Below are positions 52,040 to 60,941 of a DNA stretch of 64,000 bases, piece after piece. The stretch spans positions 1 to 64,000 of the forward strand of contig CANJJS010000014.1 of assembly GCA_947474705.1 (NCBI GenBank). The letters run 5' to 3'. Below the pieces are notes generated by a model. The model saw nothing but the letters and a program-made list of their open reading frames with translations, ran no database searches and was not told where the DNA came from. The position numbers and the translations under genes are program-made. Source of the stretch: Acetobacteraceae bacterium (GTDB taxonomy: Bacteria > Pseudomonadota > Alphaproteobacteria > Acetobacterales > Acetobacteraceae). The first letter of the stretch is position 1, and each line of letters begins with the position of its first letter.

Positions 52040-52787
52040 AGGCCGTGTGACCCTGGTTGGCGCCGGGCCCGGCGACCCCGATCTTCTCACCTTGCGCGCC
52101 GTCAAGGCGATCCAGAGCGCCGATGCCCTGCTGTTCGACGCGCTGATCGATCCGGCGATCCTTGACCTCGCGCGGCCGGAGGCCCGGCGGATCGATGTCG
52201 GCAAGCGCTGCGGGCGGCACGCGATGCGGCAATCGGCGATCAACACGCTGATCGCGCGGCTGGCCCAGGAGGGCGCGCATGTCGTGCGGCTGAAGGGCGG
52301 CGACCCCTTCGTCTTTGGCCGCGGCGGCGAGGAACTGGACTCGCTGCGCGCCGCCGGGGTGCCGGTGACCGTCGTCCCCGGCGTGACCGCCGCCTGCGCC
52401 GCCGCCGCGAGTTTGCAGGTGCCGCTGACCCATCGCGACGTCGCGCGGTCCGTCCATTTCGTGACGGGTCATGGCGCGGATGGCGCGGTGCCCATGCATG
52501 ACTGGCTCGCGCTGGTGCGAAGTGGCGGCACGATCGCCGCATACATGGCCAGCCGGACACTGCCCAAGGTCGCGGCGGGTCTGATCGCGGCGGGAATGCC
52601 GGGCTCGACTCCGGCGGTGGCGGTGGAGCACGCGTCGCGGCCGGGGGAACGGCGCCTGTTCGGCACGATCGCCGGCCTGCCGGAGGCACTGGCGGCGGCG
52701 GGGTTCGAGGGACCGACCCTGGTTTTGATCGGAGACGTCGTGGCGTTAAGCCGGGAGATGGCGGTGCCGCTGCGCGCGGCGGCCTGA
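52017..52787 (+). CDS. cobA: Uroporphyrinogen-III C-methyltransferase
   Basis: The start at ATG 52017 gives 256 residues and overlaps nasA by 23 bp. It has the SUMT signatures VTLVGAGPGDPDLLTLRAVKA, LKGGDPFVFGRGGEEL and VPGVTAACAAAASLQVPLTHR. It methylates uroporphyrinogen III twice to make precorrin-2, on the route to siroheme, the cofactor of NirB. It lacks the dehydrogenase/ferrochelatase half of CysG. Its place at the end of the nirB operon fits a siroheme supply role. Confidence 0.95.
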   Translation: MSACPRPEGRVTLVGAGPGDPDLLTLRAVKAIQSADALLFDALIDPAILDLARPEARRIDVGKRCGRHAMRQSAINTLIARLAQEGAHVVRLKGGDPFVFGRGGEELDSLRAAGVPVTVVPGVTAACAAAASLQVPLTHRDVARSVHFVTGHGADGAVPMHDWLALVRSGGTIAAYMASRTLPKVAAGLIAAGMPGSTPAVAVEHASRPGERRLFGTIAGLPEALAAAGFEGPTLVLIGDVVALSREMAVPLRAAA

Positions 52788-52836
52788 CGGCGGAGCGGGG
52801 GGCGGGCCCGCCCAAACCGGGTTCGCGGGAAAAACG

Positions 52837-54402
52837 TCAGAACTGCCAGTAAAGAAACTCCGACACGCGCCCGAGCCCCAGCACGCCCGCGACCGCCAGG
52901 GCCGCCGTGGCACAGGCCCAGCCCCGGGTGAGCGCGAAGGCCGGCCAGCGCGAGGCGGCGGCGGGCGGCATGCCCAGCGCCGGTTGCCAGGAACGCAGAA
53001 GTTCCAGCGCGTTCGGCGGGACCAGCGCCAGACCGAGCCCCACCCCGATCCAAACGGACAACTGAAGCAAGGGCCCGCCAACGATATCGGTGCGCGGCTC
53101 ACCAAACACGGGCGGCGGCCCGGACACCCCGTTCAGACCCACCATGCCCGCGACGATGTTCCAACCGGCGGCGACCGACGCCGCGTGAAACCACACCAGC
53201 GCCACGGTCGCCGTCAGGAAGGTCAGCGCCCAGCCGGCGGGCCAGGCGAGGCGCTGGTACCGGGCGGTATCCGGCCAGATTTTCGGCCGCGCCAGCCGCC
53301 AGGCATGGTTGACGGTCAACGCCACGCCATGAATGAGCCCGAACAGGAGATATTGGTTGCCCGCCCCGTGCCACAGGCCCGACAGGAACATCGTGGTCAG
53401 TGTCGGCAGGGCCACGATCGCCCCAAACGCCGCCCATGTGGTCTTCGGTCCCGCGAGTCCGGGTTGTCCGGCCGCCGCCCGGCGGCGCGCCAGCGCCATC
53501 GCGAGCGGATTATACACATAAGCCGTCAGAAACCGCGTCAGCGACATGTGCCAACGGCTCCAGTATTCGACAATGCTTCGCGCTTTCAGCGGCGAATTGA
53601 AATTCATCGGCAATTTCAATCCCACCATGCGCGCGAGCCCGAGCGCCATATCGGAATAGCCGCTGAAATCGAAATACATTTGCAAAGCGAACCCCACCGC
53701 GGCCGCCCATGCGTACGCCGGAGACAGGCCGTGGCCGGACTCGGCGGCGTGAAACAATGGCGAGACCAGATCGGCGAGCCCGTCCGCCAGCACGGTCTTC
53801 TTGAACAGCCCGATCGTCAGCAGGACCAGACCAACCGCGATATTCTCAGGTTTCATCCGGTAATCCGCCGTTTCGAACTGCGGCATCATGTCGCGATGAT
53901 GCACGATCGGCCCCGCGATCAGATGCGGGAAGAACACGACGAACAGCAGGAAATCGCGGAAGCGGCAGGTCTCGATCCGCCCCGCCGCGATATCCGCCAG
54001 CAGGGTCAGTTGCTGGAATGTGTAAAACGAGATGCCCAGCGGCAGGACGATCGCCGGCCAGGAGATGTCCAGGCACGCGATCGCGCCCGCGGTGTCCAGG
54101 AAAAACCCGGTATATTTGTAATATCCGAGCAGCAGCAAATTTCCCGCCACCGCGAAACGCAGCAGCCAGGCGCGCGTGGACACGTTCCGGGTACGAATCA
54201 TCTGGACCGCGATGGCGTGATTGCAGACGATCGAGCCCAGCAACAACGGCAAATACCGCGCGTTCCAGGCGGCGTAGAACACCAGCGAAGCCAGGATCAA
54301 CCAAAGCTGGGCCGCCCGGGCGCCAAGCCGCGCGAGCAGGAACGTTCCGGCCAGGACAACCGGGAGAAACCCGAAAAGAAACGGGTAGGAATTGAAAATC
54401 AT
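52837..54402 (-). CDS. MBOAT family membrane O-acyltransferase
   Basis: The true start is ATG 54402 (521 residues), overlapping the ACP stop by 4 bp. It is a multi-pass membrane protein with about 10-12 hydrophobic segments. The MBOAT core has GISFYTFQQLTLLADI, LIAGPIVHHRDMMPQF, and the catalytic His region TTMFLSGLWHGAGNQYLLFGLIHG. Closest patterns are DltB/AlgI-type enzymes that acetylate or acylate an extracellular polymer. The carrier protein upstream would supply the acyl group, as DltC does for DltB. Its target may be a polysaccharide or lipid. No AlgJ/AlgX-type partner is visible here. Confidence 0.88.
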   Translation of the reverse strand: MIFNSYPFLFGFLPVVLAGTFLLARLGARAAQLWLILASLVFYAAWNARYLPLLLGSIVCNHAIAVQMIRTRNVSTRAWLLRFAVAGNLLLLGYYKYTGFFLDTAGAIACLDISWPAIVLPLGISFYTFQQLTLLADIAAGRIETCRFRDFLLFVVFFPHLIAGPIVHHRDMMPQFETADYRMKPENIAVGLVLLTIGLFKKTVLADGLADLVSPLFHAAESGHGLSPAYAWAAAVGFALQMYFDFSGYSDMALGLARMVGLKLPMNFNSPLKARSIVEYWSRWHMSLTRFLTAYVYNPLAMALARRRAAAGQPGLAGPKTTWAAFGAIVALPTLTTMFLSGLWHGAGNQYLLFGLIHGVALTVNHAWRLARPKIWPDTARYQRLAWPAGWALTFLTATVALVWFHAASVAAGWNIVAGMVGLNGVSGPPPVFGEPRTDIVGGPLLQLSVWIGVGLGLALVPPNALELLRSWQPALGMPPAAASRWPAFALTRGWACATAALAVAGVLGLGRVSEFLYWQF

Positions 54403-54659
54403 CGCGCGCGCGCTTCGGCTCCGGTCTTGCGCGCGATCAGGGTGGCGAATTCGCCGGCATTGGTCAGTTCCTCCATTTCCACGGTCTGGAATGTCACGCC
54501 GAACCGGCGCTCGGCTTCGACCATCAGCCCGATATGCGCCATCGAGTCCCACCCCGGCACATCGGCGGCGGTGGTCTCCGGCGTCAGGATCAGGGTGTCG
54601 TCGCCGAACATGTCGCGAAACAGGTCCGTCAGGCGGGCGAGGGCCGTTACGGTTTCCAT
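54399..54659 (-). CDS. Acyl carrier protein of the MBOAT unit
   Basis: The start at ATG 54659 gives 86 residues; the longer track ORF is unlikely. It has the carrier fold (ETVTALARLTDLFRDMF...DDTLIL) and the pantetheine site VPGWDSMAHIGLMVEAE, where Ser is the attachment residue. It overlaps the MBOAT start by 4 bp and is preceded by a small ORF 4 bp upstream, so all three are co-translated. It is distinct from the FkbH-linked carrier at 10019. Confidence 0.88.
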   Translation of the reverse strand: METVTALARLTDLFRDMFGDDTLILTPETTAADVPGWDSMAHIGLMVEAERRFGVTFQTVEMEELTNAGEFATLIARKTGAEARAR

Positions 54660-54663
54660 CGGA

Positions 54664-54867
54664 TCAACCCTCCGCGACAGACATGATCGCGCGTTCGGCG
54701 CGCGGGTCCGCCGCCATGGCGTGCGCGGTCCGGTCGCCGGGGACGGGCGGCAACCGGCCCGGTTCGCCCGCCGTGTCTCCGCCCGACGTGTGTTCTCCCG
54801 CCGCGTGCCCACCCGTCGCGGGGGGCCACGGCTCGATTTCTCCAGGGATCGATCTCGCCAGTTCCAT
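54664..54867 (-). CDS. Small proline-rich protein of unknown function
   Basis: A 67-residue ORF that I think is real because GAAGGAGG lies 7 bp before its ATG, the best ribosome site in the neighbourhood, and it ends 4 bp before the ACP start. The sequence (MELARSIPGEIEPWPPATGG...PGRLPPVPGDRTAHAMAADP) is rich in Pro and Gly, with no signal peptide and no recognised domain. It may be a small accessory protein of the acyltransferase unit or a translational leader. There are 93 bp to the MprF-like gene upstream. Confidence 0.5.
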   Translation of the reverse strand: MELARSIPGEIEPWPPATGGHAAGEHTSGGDTAGEPGRLPPVPGDRTAHAMAADPRAERAIMSVAEG

Positions 54868-54960
54868 CGTTCCGCCTCCTTCGCATCCGGTCCTGGCGGA
54901 TCGGATACAGGAAGAAGGTTAACGAACCACTCACGCGGCGGGGTTTCGCCGCGGCACCTG

Positions 54961-57018
54961 TCAGGCCGGCGATCGCACCGGGAGGTCCGGCGCCAGCCGT
55001 GTCAGGGCCGGCAGGTCGTTTTCGACCGCGCACGCCACGTAAAGCCCGGCCGGAGGGTCCGGCGCCCGGTCGTCGGCGATCCGGCCTTCCCCGTCGAGCG
55101 GCAGCGGGGTCAGGCCCAGATCGCGGTAAACCTTCAGCAGATCGGGACCGACACCCCAGAACGCGGGCGAGCGGCCCTCCTGTGTCGCCAAATCACGGAG
55201 GCGCCAGATCGCCGACACCTTATCGCCGGGCGATCCGGCCGGGTCGCCCAGACCGATCAACATCCCGTCTTCCCGGCGGAACGCGAGCTGGGCACGCCCG
55301 GCCTCGCCCATGATCAGGCCGTCGGCCTTGCCGGGTGGCGTGCCGCCCAGCGCGCGCAACCGCCGCGCCGCCTCGGGACCCCAGGTTTCGGCGCTTACAC
55401 GGCCGGGCCGCACCAGCAGCCAGATCGCGATCGATGCCAGAACGACGGGCAGGGCGACGGCGAAGCGGACGGCGTTCGGCACGCCGGACGCGGCCGCCAC
55501 GGCCCACCAGGCGTTGTTGCCCTCGACGATCGCGTTATGCCGCGCCAGGACCAGGGCCAGCACGCAAATCGTCAGAACGATCAGCGACAGCGCGGTGGCC
55601 GGGCGGAACGGACCGCTCAACACCGAGGCGTGACGATAGAAGCATGACCGGAACGGCGCCAGCAGCGCGGCGCAGAGGATCAGCATGACGACGACCCAGA
55701 ACTGGTTGTCCTGCGTCGCCGCGAACCCCGCGCCCGCGATCGCCAGCACGATCGTCGCGGTCCAGGCGAGGTTGACTCTCTGGGCCAGGCCCAGCGCCAT
55801 CAGGACGAGACCGGCGCCGATCAGCGACGGCACGAACTGCCCCGCGTGATACGCCAGACCGGCGAATTCCGGGTCCAGCCAGGAATAATCGGTGTTCGGC
55901 GCGATCACGCCAAGCGTCATCAGCAGCGCCCCACTCACGGCGACCAGCGTCGTCGCGGCGGCGACGGCGAAATCGGGCTCGCTCCAGCGCGCCGCGGGGA
56001 TCGCGGCGGGCTGGCCGGCCGGGGACGGCTTAATGCCGAAAAAACGGGAGACCGCGCCGCCGCGCATCAGCAGTTCGTTGCCCGCGAACATCCCGCCCGC
56101 CAGGAACAGCGGGATGATGTAGTAATAGAGGCGGAACACCACAATGGCGCCGACGATATGCGGCGCATCGACAAAGGGCTCCAGGCCGAACAGCATGGCG
56201 GTGTCGAACACGCCGATCCCGCCCGGCAGATTGGCCGCGAGACCGGCGGTGTAGGAGGCGACGTAGACTCCCAGAAAGATGGTCCAGGTCAGCGCGGGCG
56301 CATCGGGGAGCAGGGCGTAGAAGATGGTGGCGGTGACCGCGACATCCACCGTCGCCAGCACGACCTGGACCAGTGCCATGCGCCAGCCCGGCAGATCGAT
56401 ATGGTGTCCGCGCAAGGTGAAGGAGCCAAGGATGCGCGATAACGCGATATAGGCGATCACCACCGCCCAAAGGCCGGCGCCGATCCCGTAGAGCGCCACG
56501 ACCGGCAAATGCTGGCCGAAGAACGGGATGGTTTTCGGTTCCAGAAACAGGATGGCGCCGCCCAGCACCAGGCCGCCCAGCGCGAAGGTCAGGCTGCAAA
56601 AGGCGACGGTTTTCCCGATCTGAAACGGCGTCAGACCCCAGTGCGCGTAGAGACGGTAGCGCACGGCGGCCCCCGACACCGCCGCGAAGCCGAGATTATG
56701 CGCCAGCGAATAGGCGCAGAACGACGCGAAGGCGACCCGTCCGTACGACACTTTGTGCCCGGCGTAGATGGTGCCTAGCCGGTCGTAAAACGTCAGAATA
56801 AAATACGACAGGATCGTCCAGATGAACGAAAACACCAGCGCCGTCGTCGGGATCGCCCGCAACGCGTCGCCAATGTCCTTCAGTTTCAGGTGCCGGAATT
56901 CCTTCTGCACGACGTAAATGGCGCCGATCAGCAGCACCAGGCCGAGCACGGCGGGCAAATGGCTCAGGTATCGGCTCAGGCCCTTGGCCTGTTTCGCCTC
57001 GGGCGGGGTTCGGGTCAT
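54961..57018 (-). CDS. MprF-like membrane protein with a shortened synthase domain
   Basis: A 685-residue protein. The first ~530 residues are membrane segments with the flippase-type sequence (AYSLAHNLGFAAVSGAAVRYRLY and GLAANLPGGIGVFDTAMLFGL) seen in MprF. The DUF2156 synthase part then begins (AFRREDGMLIGLGDPAGSPGDKVSAIWRLRDLA), but it is only ~110 residues; a full MprF has about 300 here, including the second GNAT half. MprF makes lysyl-phosphatidylglycerol from Lys-tRNA; this shortened form may only move lipids, or be inactive as a synthase. lysK starts 4 bp away upstream, which links it to Lys-tRNA. Confidence 0.82.
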   Translation of the reverse strand: MTRTPPEAKQAKGLSRYLSHLPAVLGLVLLIGAIYVVQKEFRHLKLKDIGDALRAIPTTALVFSFIWTILSYFILTFYDRLGTIYAGHKVSYGRVAFASFCAYSLAHNLGFAAVSGAAVRYRLYAHWGLTPFQIGKTVAFCSLTFALGGLVLGGAILFLEPKTIPFFGQHLPVVALYGIGAGLWAVVIAYIALSRILGSFTLRGHHIDLPGWRMALVQVVLATVDVAVTATIFYALLPDAPALTWTIFLGVYVASYTAGLAANLPGGIGVFDTAMLFGLEPFVDAPHIVGAIVVFRLYYYIIPLFLAGGMFAGNELLMRGGAVSRFFGIKPSPAGQPAAIPAARWSEPDFAVAAATTLVAVSGALLMTLGVIAPNTDYSWLDPEFAGLAYHAGQFVPSLIGAGLVLMALGLAQRVNLAWTATIVLAIAGAGFAATQDNQFWVVVMLILCAALLAPFRSCFYRHASVLSGPFRPATALSLIVLTICVLALVLARHNAIVEGNNAWWAVAAASGVPNAVRFAVALPVVLASIAIWLLVRPGRVSAETWGPEAARRLRALGGTPPGKADGLIMGEAGRAQLAFRREDGMLIGLGDPAGSPGDKVSAIWRLRDLATQEGRSPAFWGVGPDLLKVYRDLGLTPLPLDGEGRIADDRAPDPPAGLYVACAVENDLPALTRLAPDLPVRSPA

Positions 57019-57022
57019 GGGG

Positions 57023-58627
57023 TCAGGCCGCCACGGGCGCGCGGGCGAGGCTTTTGCCGATCAGGTCCACTGTCGCGGGCAGGCCGTAGAGCGCGGCGAA
57101 GCCGCCGAAGCGGGGGCCTTCATGTTGGCCCAGAAGGACCTGATAGAGGCAGCCGAACCAGGCCCGCAGTTCGGGGAAGGGGTGGCGCTTGCCGACCTCG
57201 AACACCGCATGCTGGATCGCCTCGGCCGGGGTGTCCGGGGGGAGCGCGGCGAGAGTCGCCGCCAGGTCTTCCAGGGCCGCGCGCTCGAAAGGTTCGGGCT
57301 CGCGGAACTGTTTTTTGGTGGCGATGAAGTCGTGGTAAAATGCGATGGCGTGTTCCACCAGGCGGGCGAGCAGGGGCTCGGTGTCCGGCGTGGCGCCGGG
57401 GTTGTAGCGGCGGATGAAGCCCCAGAGGATGTCCGGGGTTTCCGCGTTGGCGACGGAGGCGAGGTTCAGCAGCATGGCGAAGGAGATCGGGCTGCCGGCG
57501 TGGTTCGGCAAGTGCCCGAGATGCACGTGCCAGGCCGGATTGGTCTGGACTTCGGCCTCCGCCTGAGCCGGGGCTTTGTCGATATTGGCGATATACTCGT
57601 CCACCGCGCGCGGGATCACGTCGAAATACAGCCGCTTGGCGCGTTGCGGCTGGTTGTACATGAACTGACCCAGAGATTCGGCGGGGGCGTAACGCAGCCA
57701 TTCGTCGACGGAGAGGCCGTTACCCTTGGACTTGCTGATTTTCTGACCCGTGTCGTCGAGGAACAATTCATACGTGAAGTTTTCCGGCGGCGGCGCGCCC
57801 AGAATGCGGCAGAGTCGGCCGGACAGCCGGACGGAGTCGATAAGATCCTTGCCGGACATCTCGTAATCGACCCCGAGCGCATACCAGCGCATGGCCCAAT
57901 CGGCTTTCCATTGCAGCTTGCACTGCCCGCCTTTGACGGAGGTTTCGAACGCCTCGTTCGTGTCCGGGTCGCGCCAGACGACGGTGCCCGCGGCGGGGTC
58001 GATCTTCTCCATCGGCACCTGCATGACGATGCCGGTCTTCGGATGGATCGGCAGGATCGGCGAGTAAGAGGCGCGCCGGTCCGGGCCCAAAGTCGGCAGA
58101 ATGACCTCCAGCACCTTATCGTGGCACTCCAGAACGCGGATCAGCGCGGCGTCGAAACGGCCGGAGGCGTAATACTCGGTCGAGGACGCGAACTCGTATT
58201 CGAAGCCGAACGAGTCCAGAAACGCCCGCAACCGGGCGTTGTTGTGGGCGCCGAAACTGTCATGGGTGCCAAACGGATCGGGAATCCGCGTCAGCGGCTT
58301 GCCCAGATATTCCGTCAGCATCTCCTTGTTCGGCACATTGTCCGGAACCTTCCGCAGCCCGTCCATGTCGTCGCTGAACGCCAGCAGCTTCGAGGGCAGA
58401 CCGGTCAACCGGGTAAAAGCATGACGCACCCAGGACGTGCGCGCGACCTCGCCGAACGTGCCGATATGCGGCAGACCGGATGGGCCATAGCCGGTCTCGA
58501 ACAACGCCTCCGTCCGGCCGGACGCGGCAAGACGGCGCGCCACCTTGGCGGCCTCCTCGAATGGCCACGCCTTCGGATGCGACGGTGTGACGGCCTGAAC
58601 GGACTTCTGGCTGGCTTTATCTGACAT
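57023..58627 (-). CDS. lysK: Lysyl-tRNA synthetase, class I
   Basis: The real start is ATG 58627 (534 residues, [11 protein letters not shown]); the longer track version enters the palindrome. It is the class I (archaeal-type) LysRS found in many alphaproteobacteria: [16 protein letters not shown] (HIGH), [16 protein letters not shown], and KISKSKGNG (KMSKS). It is unrelated to the class II LysS. The stop is 4 bp before the MprF-like gene, so Lys-tRNA production and the membrane protein are in one operon. The promoter must lie in the palindromic interval. Confidence 0.95.
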   Translation of the reverse strand: MSDKASQKSVQAVTPSHPKAWPFEEAAKVARRLAASGRTEALFETGYGPSGLPHIGTFGEVARTSWVRHAFTRLTGLPSKLLAFSDDMDGLRKVPDNVPNKEMLTEYLGKPLTRIPDPFGTHDSFGAHNNARLRAFLDSFGFEYEFASSTEYYASGRFDAALIRVLECHDKVLEVILPTLGPDRRASYSPILPIHPKTGIVMQVPMEKIDPAAGTVVWRDPDTNEAFETSVKGGQCKLQWKADWAMRWYALGVDYEMSGKDLIDSVRLSGRLCRILGAPPPENFTYELFLDDTGQKISKSKGNGLSVDEWLRYAPAESLGQFMYNQPQRAKRLYFDVIPRAVDEYIANIDKAPAQAEAEVQTNPAWHVHLGHLPNHAGSPISFAMLLNLASVANAETPDILWGFIRRYNPGATPDTEPLLARLVEHAIAFYHDFIATKKQFREPEPFERAALEDLAATLAALPPDTPAEAIQHAVFEVGKRHPFPELRAWFGCLYQVLLGQHEGPRFGGFAALYGLPATVDLIGKSLARAPVAA

Positions 58628-58650
58628 GCGCCGGAAGCTATGGACCACGC

Positions 58651-59010
58651 CCCCGAAGGTCAATGCGCATTCCCGTTCATGTAACGCCTGGGGGAGAGGA
58701 TGTGCCGCTGGGTAACCCCGGGGCCTTGCCCCGGACCCCACGGGGGCGCTGCCCCTCGACCCCGCCAAGGCAGGGCCTTGGATGCCGTCTCTTTGGGGTG
58801 TTTGAAGAAGGGGGGCCATCCGTGACGTATCGACATCCGAGTAGGCCCCCCTTCTTCAAACACCCCAATTAAGTGGGTCCAGGGCCCCCGCCCTGGTGGG
58901 GTCGAGGGGCAAAGCCCTCGCGGGGTCTGGGGCAGCGCCCCAGGATCGCCCAGCGGCACGCCCTCCCCCCTGGGCGTTACATCCACGGGAATGCGCGTTA
59001 ACCTTCGGGG
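58651..59010. repeat. 360-bp imperfect palindrome (copy 3 of the fold-back family)
   Basis: Every arm position pairs at a constant register (left i with right 117661 minus i), with no indel. By hand count about 133 of 170 arm positions match, roughly 78%. The outer 10 bp (CCCCGAAGGT / ACCTTCGGGG) are perfect, and the innermost 23 bp (58795-58817 with 58844-58866) are perfect around a 26-nt loop. The core is the same GGACCCC...GAGGGG family as copies 1 and 2. It fills the space between the divergent lysK (start 58627) and CMD (start 59028) genes. Confidence 0.9.
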
Positions 59011-59027
59011 AAACAGGAGGACAGGGC

Positions 59028-59585
59028 ATGCCGAGAATTCCCCTCGTGGCCGTGGCGGACATGACGCCAGAGCAGGTTCGGGTGCATGAGGCGATGGTGA
59101 ACGGGCCCAGAAAGTCCGCGCCGATTGGGCCGTTGGCCGTCGCGATGCACCGTCCCGACATGGCGCAGGCGATGTCGAATTTGGGCGTGGTGCTGCGGTT
59201 CAATTCCACCTTCGCGCCGCGGCTGCGGGAGTTCGCCATTCTGCTCACGGGCCGTTACTGGGATTGCCAGTTCGAGTGGGCCTCGCATGAGGCGGAGGCG
59301 CGCAAGGCCGGTCTGTCCGACGCGACGATTGAGGCGTTGCGGGCGGGTGGCCGTGTGTTTGGCGCGGCGGACGAGCAGGCGATTCACGATTACGGGACGG
59401 AATTGCTGACCCGGCACTTCGCCTCGGACGCCACGTACCAACGGGTCGTGGCGCTGTTCGGGGTGCCCGGCGCGGTCGAGCTGACGGGGTTGATCGGCTA
59501 TTACGCCATGATCGCGCTGATGCTGAACGCGGCGGAGTTCGAGATTCCCGAGGGCATGACCCCGCCTTTGCCGCCGCGCGGCTGA
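59028..59585 (+). CDS. Carboxymuconolactone decarboxylase (CMD/AhpD-like) family protein
   Basis: From ATG 59028 (185 residues, MPRIPLVAVADMTPEQ) with CAGGAGGA upstream. The CMD pattern is seen in MAQAMSNLGVVLRFNSTF, RLREFAILLTGRYWDCQFEW and EAEARKAGLSDATIEALRAG. Members are either decarboxylases or thiol peroxidases (AhpD, with a CxxC pair). There is one Cys (YWDCQFEW) and no CxxC pair, so this is probably not the peroxidase kind. It is followed 15 bp later by an enolase-superfamily gene, so it may act on a lactone or keto acid. Confidence 0.85.
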   Translation: MPRIPLVAVADMTPEQVRVHEAMVNGPRKSAPIGPLAVAMHRPDMAQAMSNLGVVLRFNSTFAPRLREFAILLTGRYWDCQFEWASHEAEARKAGLSDATIEALRAGGRVFGAADEQAIHDYGTELLTRHFASDATYQRVVALFGVPGAVELTGLIGYYAMIALMLNAAEFEIPEGMTPPLPPRG

Positions 59586-59600
59586 ACGAAAGGCATCGCC

Positions 59601-60686
59601 ATGAAAATCAAATCCATCGACGTCCGCGTCCTGAAAGTGCCGCTGGAAAAGGAATACTCGGCGGGCGGGCGCTCCGTCGGCGCCAACTGGCACGTCATGG
59701 CCGAGGTCACGACCGAGGATGGGGTCGTGGGCTTCGGCTACATCGTCGCGCTAAACCACATGTTCATTGGCACAGTCGCCGCCGCGACGCGGGAACTGGC
59801 GCCGCTGCTGATTGGGATGAGCGTGGCGGAACCGGAAGCCGCCTGGCGCAAGCTGGCGAAAGCCGGCGACTGGGTCGGACCGGGCGGGCTGCTGCATTAC
59901 GCGATCGCGCCGCTGGACATCGCCATCTGGGACGCCTTCGGGAAAACGCTGAACCTACCTGTATCGAAAATGTTGGGCGGGATGCGCGACCGGCTGCCCG
60001 TCTACGCCAGCGACGGGTTCTGGTACAGCCTCAGCCTGGACGAACTGGCCGAGTCCGCGAAGCGCGCCGCCGACGCGGGTTTCAGAGCGGTGAAGTTGCG
60101 TGTCGGTAATGAGATTACGCCGGAAGGCGAGGTCGGGCGTGTCAACGCCGTCCGCGACGCGGTCGGCGACGGGGTCTCGATCATGGTCGATGCGACGGAG
60201 ACCTGGACCCTGACCCGCGCCATCCGCACCGGCAAGGCGTTGCAGGACGCGGGCGTGATCTGGATCGAGGACCCGGTCTCCCACACCGATGTCGTGTCCA
60301 TGGCACGCGTGACCGAGGCTTTGGACGTCCCGGTCGCGACCGGCGAGCATCTCTACCAGATCGCCGATTTCACCCGGTTGCTGGAAGCCCGCGGCACCGG
60401 CGTCGCCCTGATCGATCTGGGCAGGATCGGCGGGATCACGCCGTGGCGGCACGTCGCCTCCATGGCGCACGGGTTCGGGGTGCAGGTCGGCGGGCACGTG
60501 CTGCCGGAAATCCACGTGCATCTTCTGACCGCCGTGCCGAACGCGCGGGTCGTGGAGTATGTCCCGCGCTCCTCCCGGTTGTTGCGGGCGATGCCGGAAC
60601 TCGCCGACGGCGCCCTGGTCGTCCCGCCCGGCGGCGGGTTCGGGCTGGAACTGGACCAGGATGCCGTGCGGCGCTTCAGTGTGTAA
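59601..60686 (+). CDS. Mandelate racemase/muconate lactonizing enzyme family protein
   Basis: A 361-residue enolase-superfamily protein with the cap MKIKSIDVRVLKVPLEKEY. In the barrel the Lys strand reads AVKLRVG, and the metal ligands are Asp in MVDATETW, Glu in WIEDPVSHTD and Glu in ATGEHLYQ. The later QVGGHVLPEIHVHLL supplies a possible catalytic His. It differs from the protein at 25215. The CMD gene is 15 bp upstream, so they probably handle one substrate, possibly a lactone/cycloisomerase type reaction. No transport genes are near. Confidence 0.9.
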   Translation: MKIKSIDVRVLKVPLEKEYSAGGRSVGANWHVMAEVTTEDGVVGFGYIVALNHMFIGTVAAATRELAPLLIGMSVAEPEAAWRKLAKAGDWVGPGGLLHYAIAPLDIAIWDAFGKTLNLPVSKMLGGMRDRLPVYASDGFWYSLSLDELAESAKRAADAGFRAVKLRVGNEITPEGEVGRVNAVRDAVGDGVSIMVDATETWTLTRAIRTGKALQDAGVIWIEDPVSHTDVVSMARVTEALDVPVATGEHLYQIADFTRLLEARGTGVALIDLGRIGGITPWRHVASMAHGFGVQVGGHVLPEIHVHLLTAVPNARVVEYVPRSSRLLRAMPELADGALVVPPGGGFGLELDQDAVRRFSV

Positions 60687-60766
60687 TACCGACGCTCCGA
60701 AAGATTGACCTATCGGGACGCTCTCTCCCCGTCGTCGCCCGGCTCGATTCTACCGTTTCAATGAAA

Positions 60767-60831
60767 CATCGGATTGAAAATTCGATGTCTGGTACTGCCT
60801 CTCTTCGTCATGGACCGACCCGTGCGGGCCA
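60767..60831 (+). repeat. REP-like repeat, left copy of an inverted pair
   Basis: Sequence with the core TCGATGTCTGGTACTGCCTC and TCTTCGTCATGGACCGA. It matches, in opposite orientation, the segment at 61788-61852; by eye most of the first 51 positions agree. Its translation (LFVMDRPVRAMM) resembles dispersed alphaproteobacterial repeats of the LFVMARLDRA type. It lies downstream of the response regulator stop. Confidence 0.6.
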
Positions 60832-60941
60832 TGATGGGCAGGGGATTGGCTCTCCGATCCTTCCGCGCCCGCGCGGCCACGGCTACGCCCGTGCGGGCCG
60901 CGAAAAAGAACGGCCAACGCCGGCCTCGCGGAGCTCTGGCG

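Noticed and set aside
49199-52246. 1015-residue minus-strand ORF
   Set aside because: It lies opposite nasA, whose frame carries full molybdopterin and Fe-S motifs; this ORF shows only shadow composition.
52984-55647. 887-residue plus-strand ORF
   Set aside because: It is the antisense of the MBOAT, ACP and MprF-like genes, with a low-complexity Arg/Gln/Pro translation.
57023-58819. Longer lysK start at 58819
   Set aside because: It would place 64 residues of low complexity inside the palindrome; the homologous protein begins at 58627.
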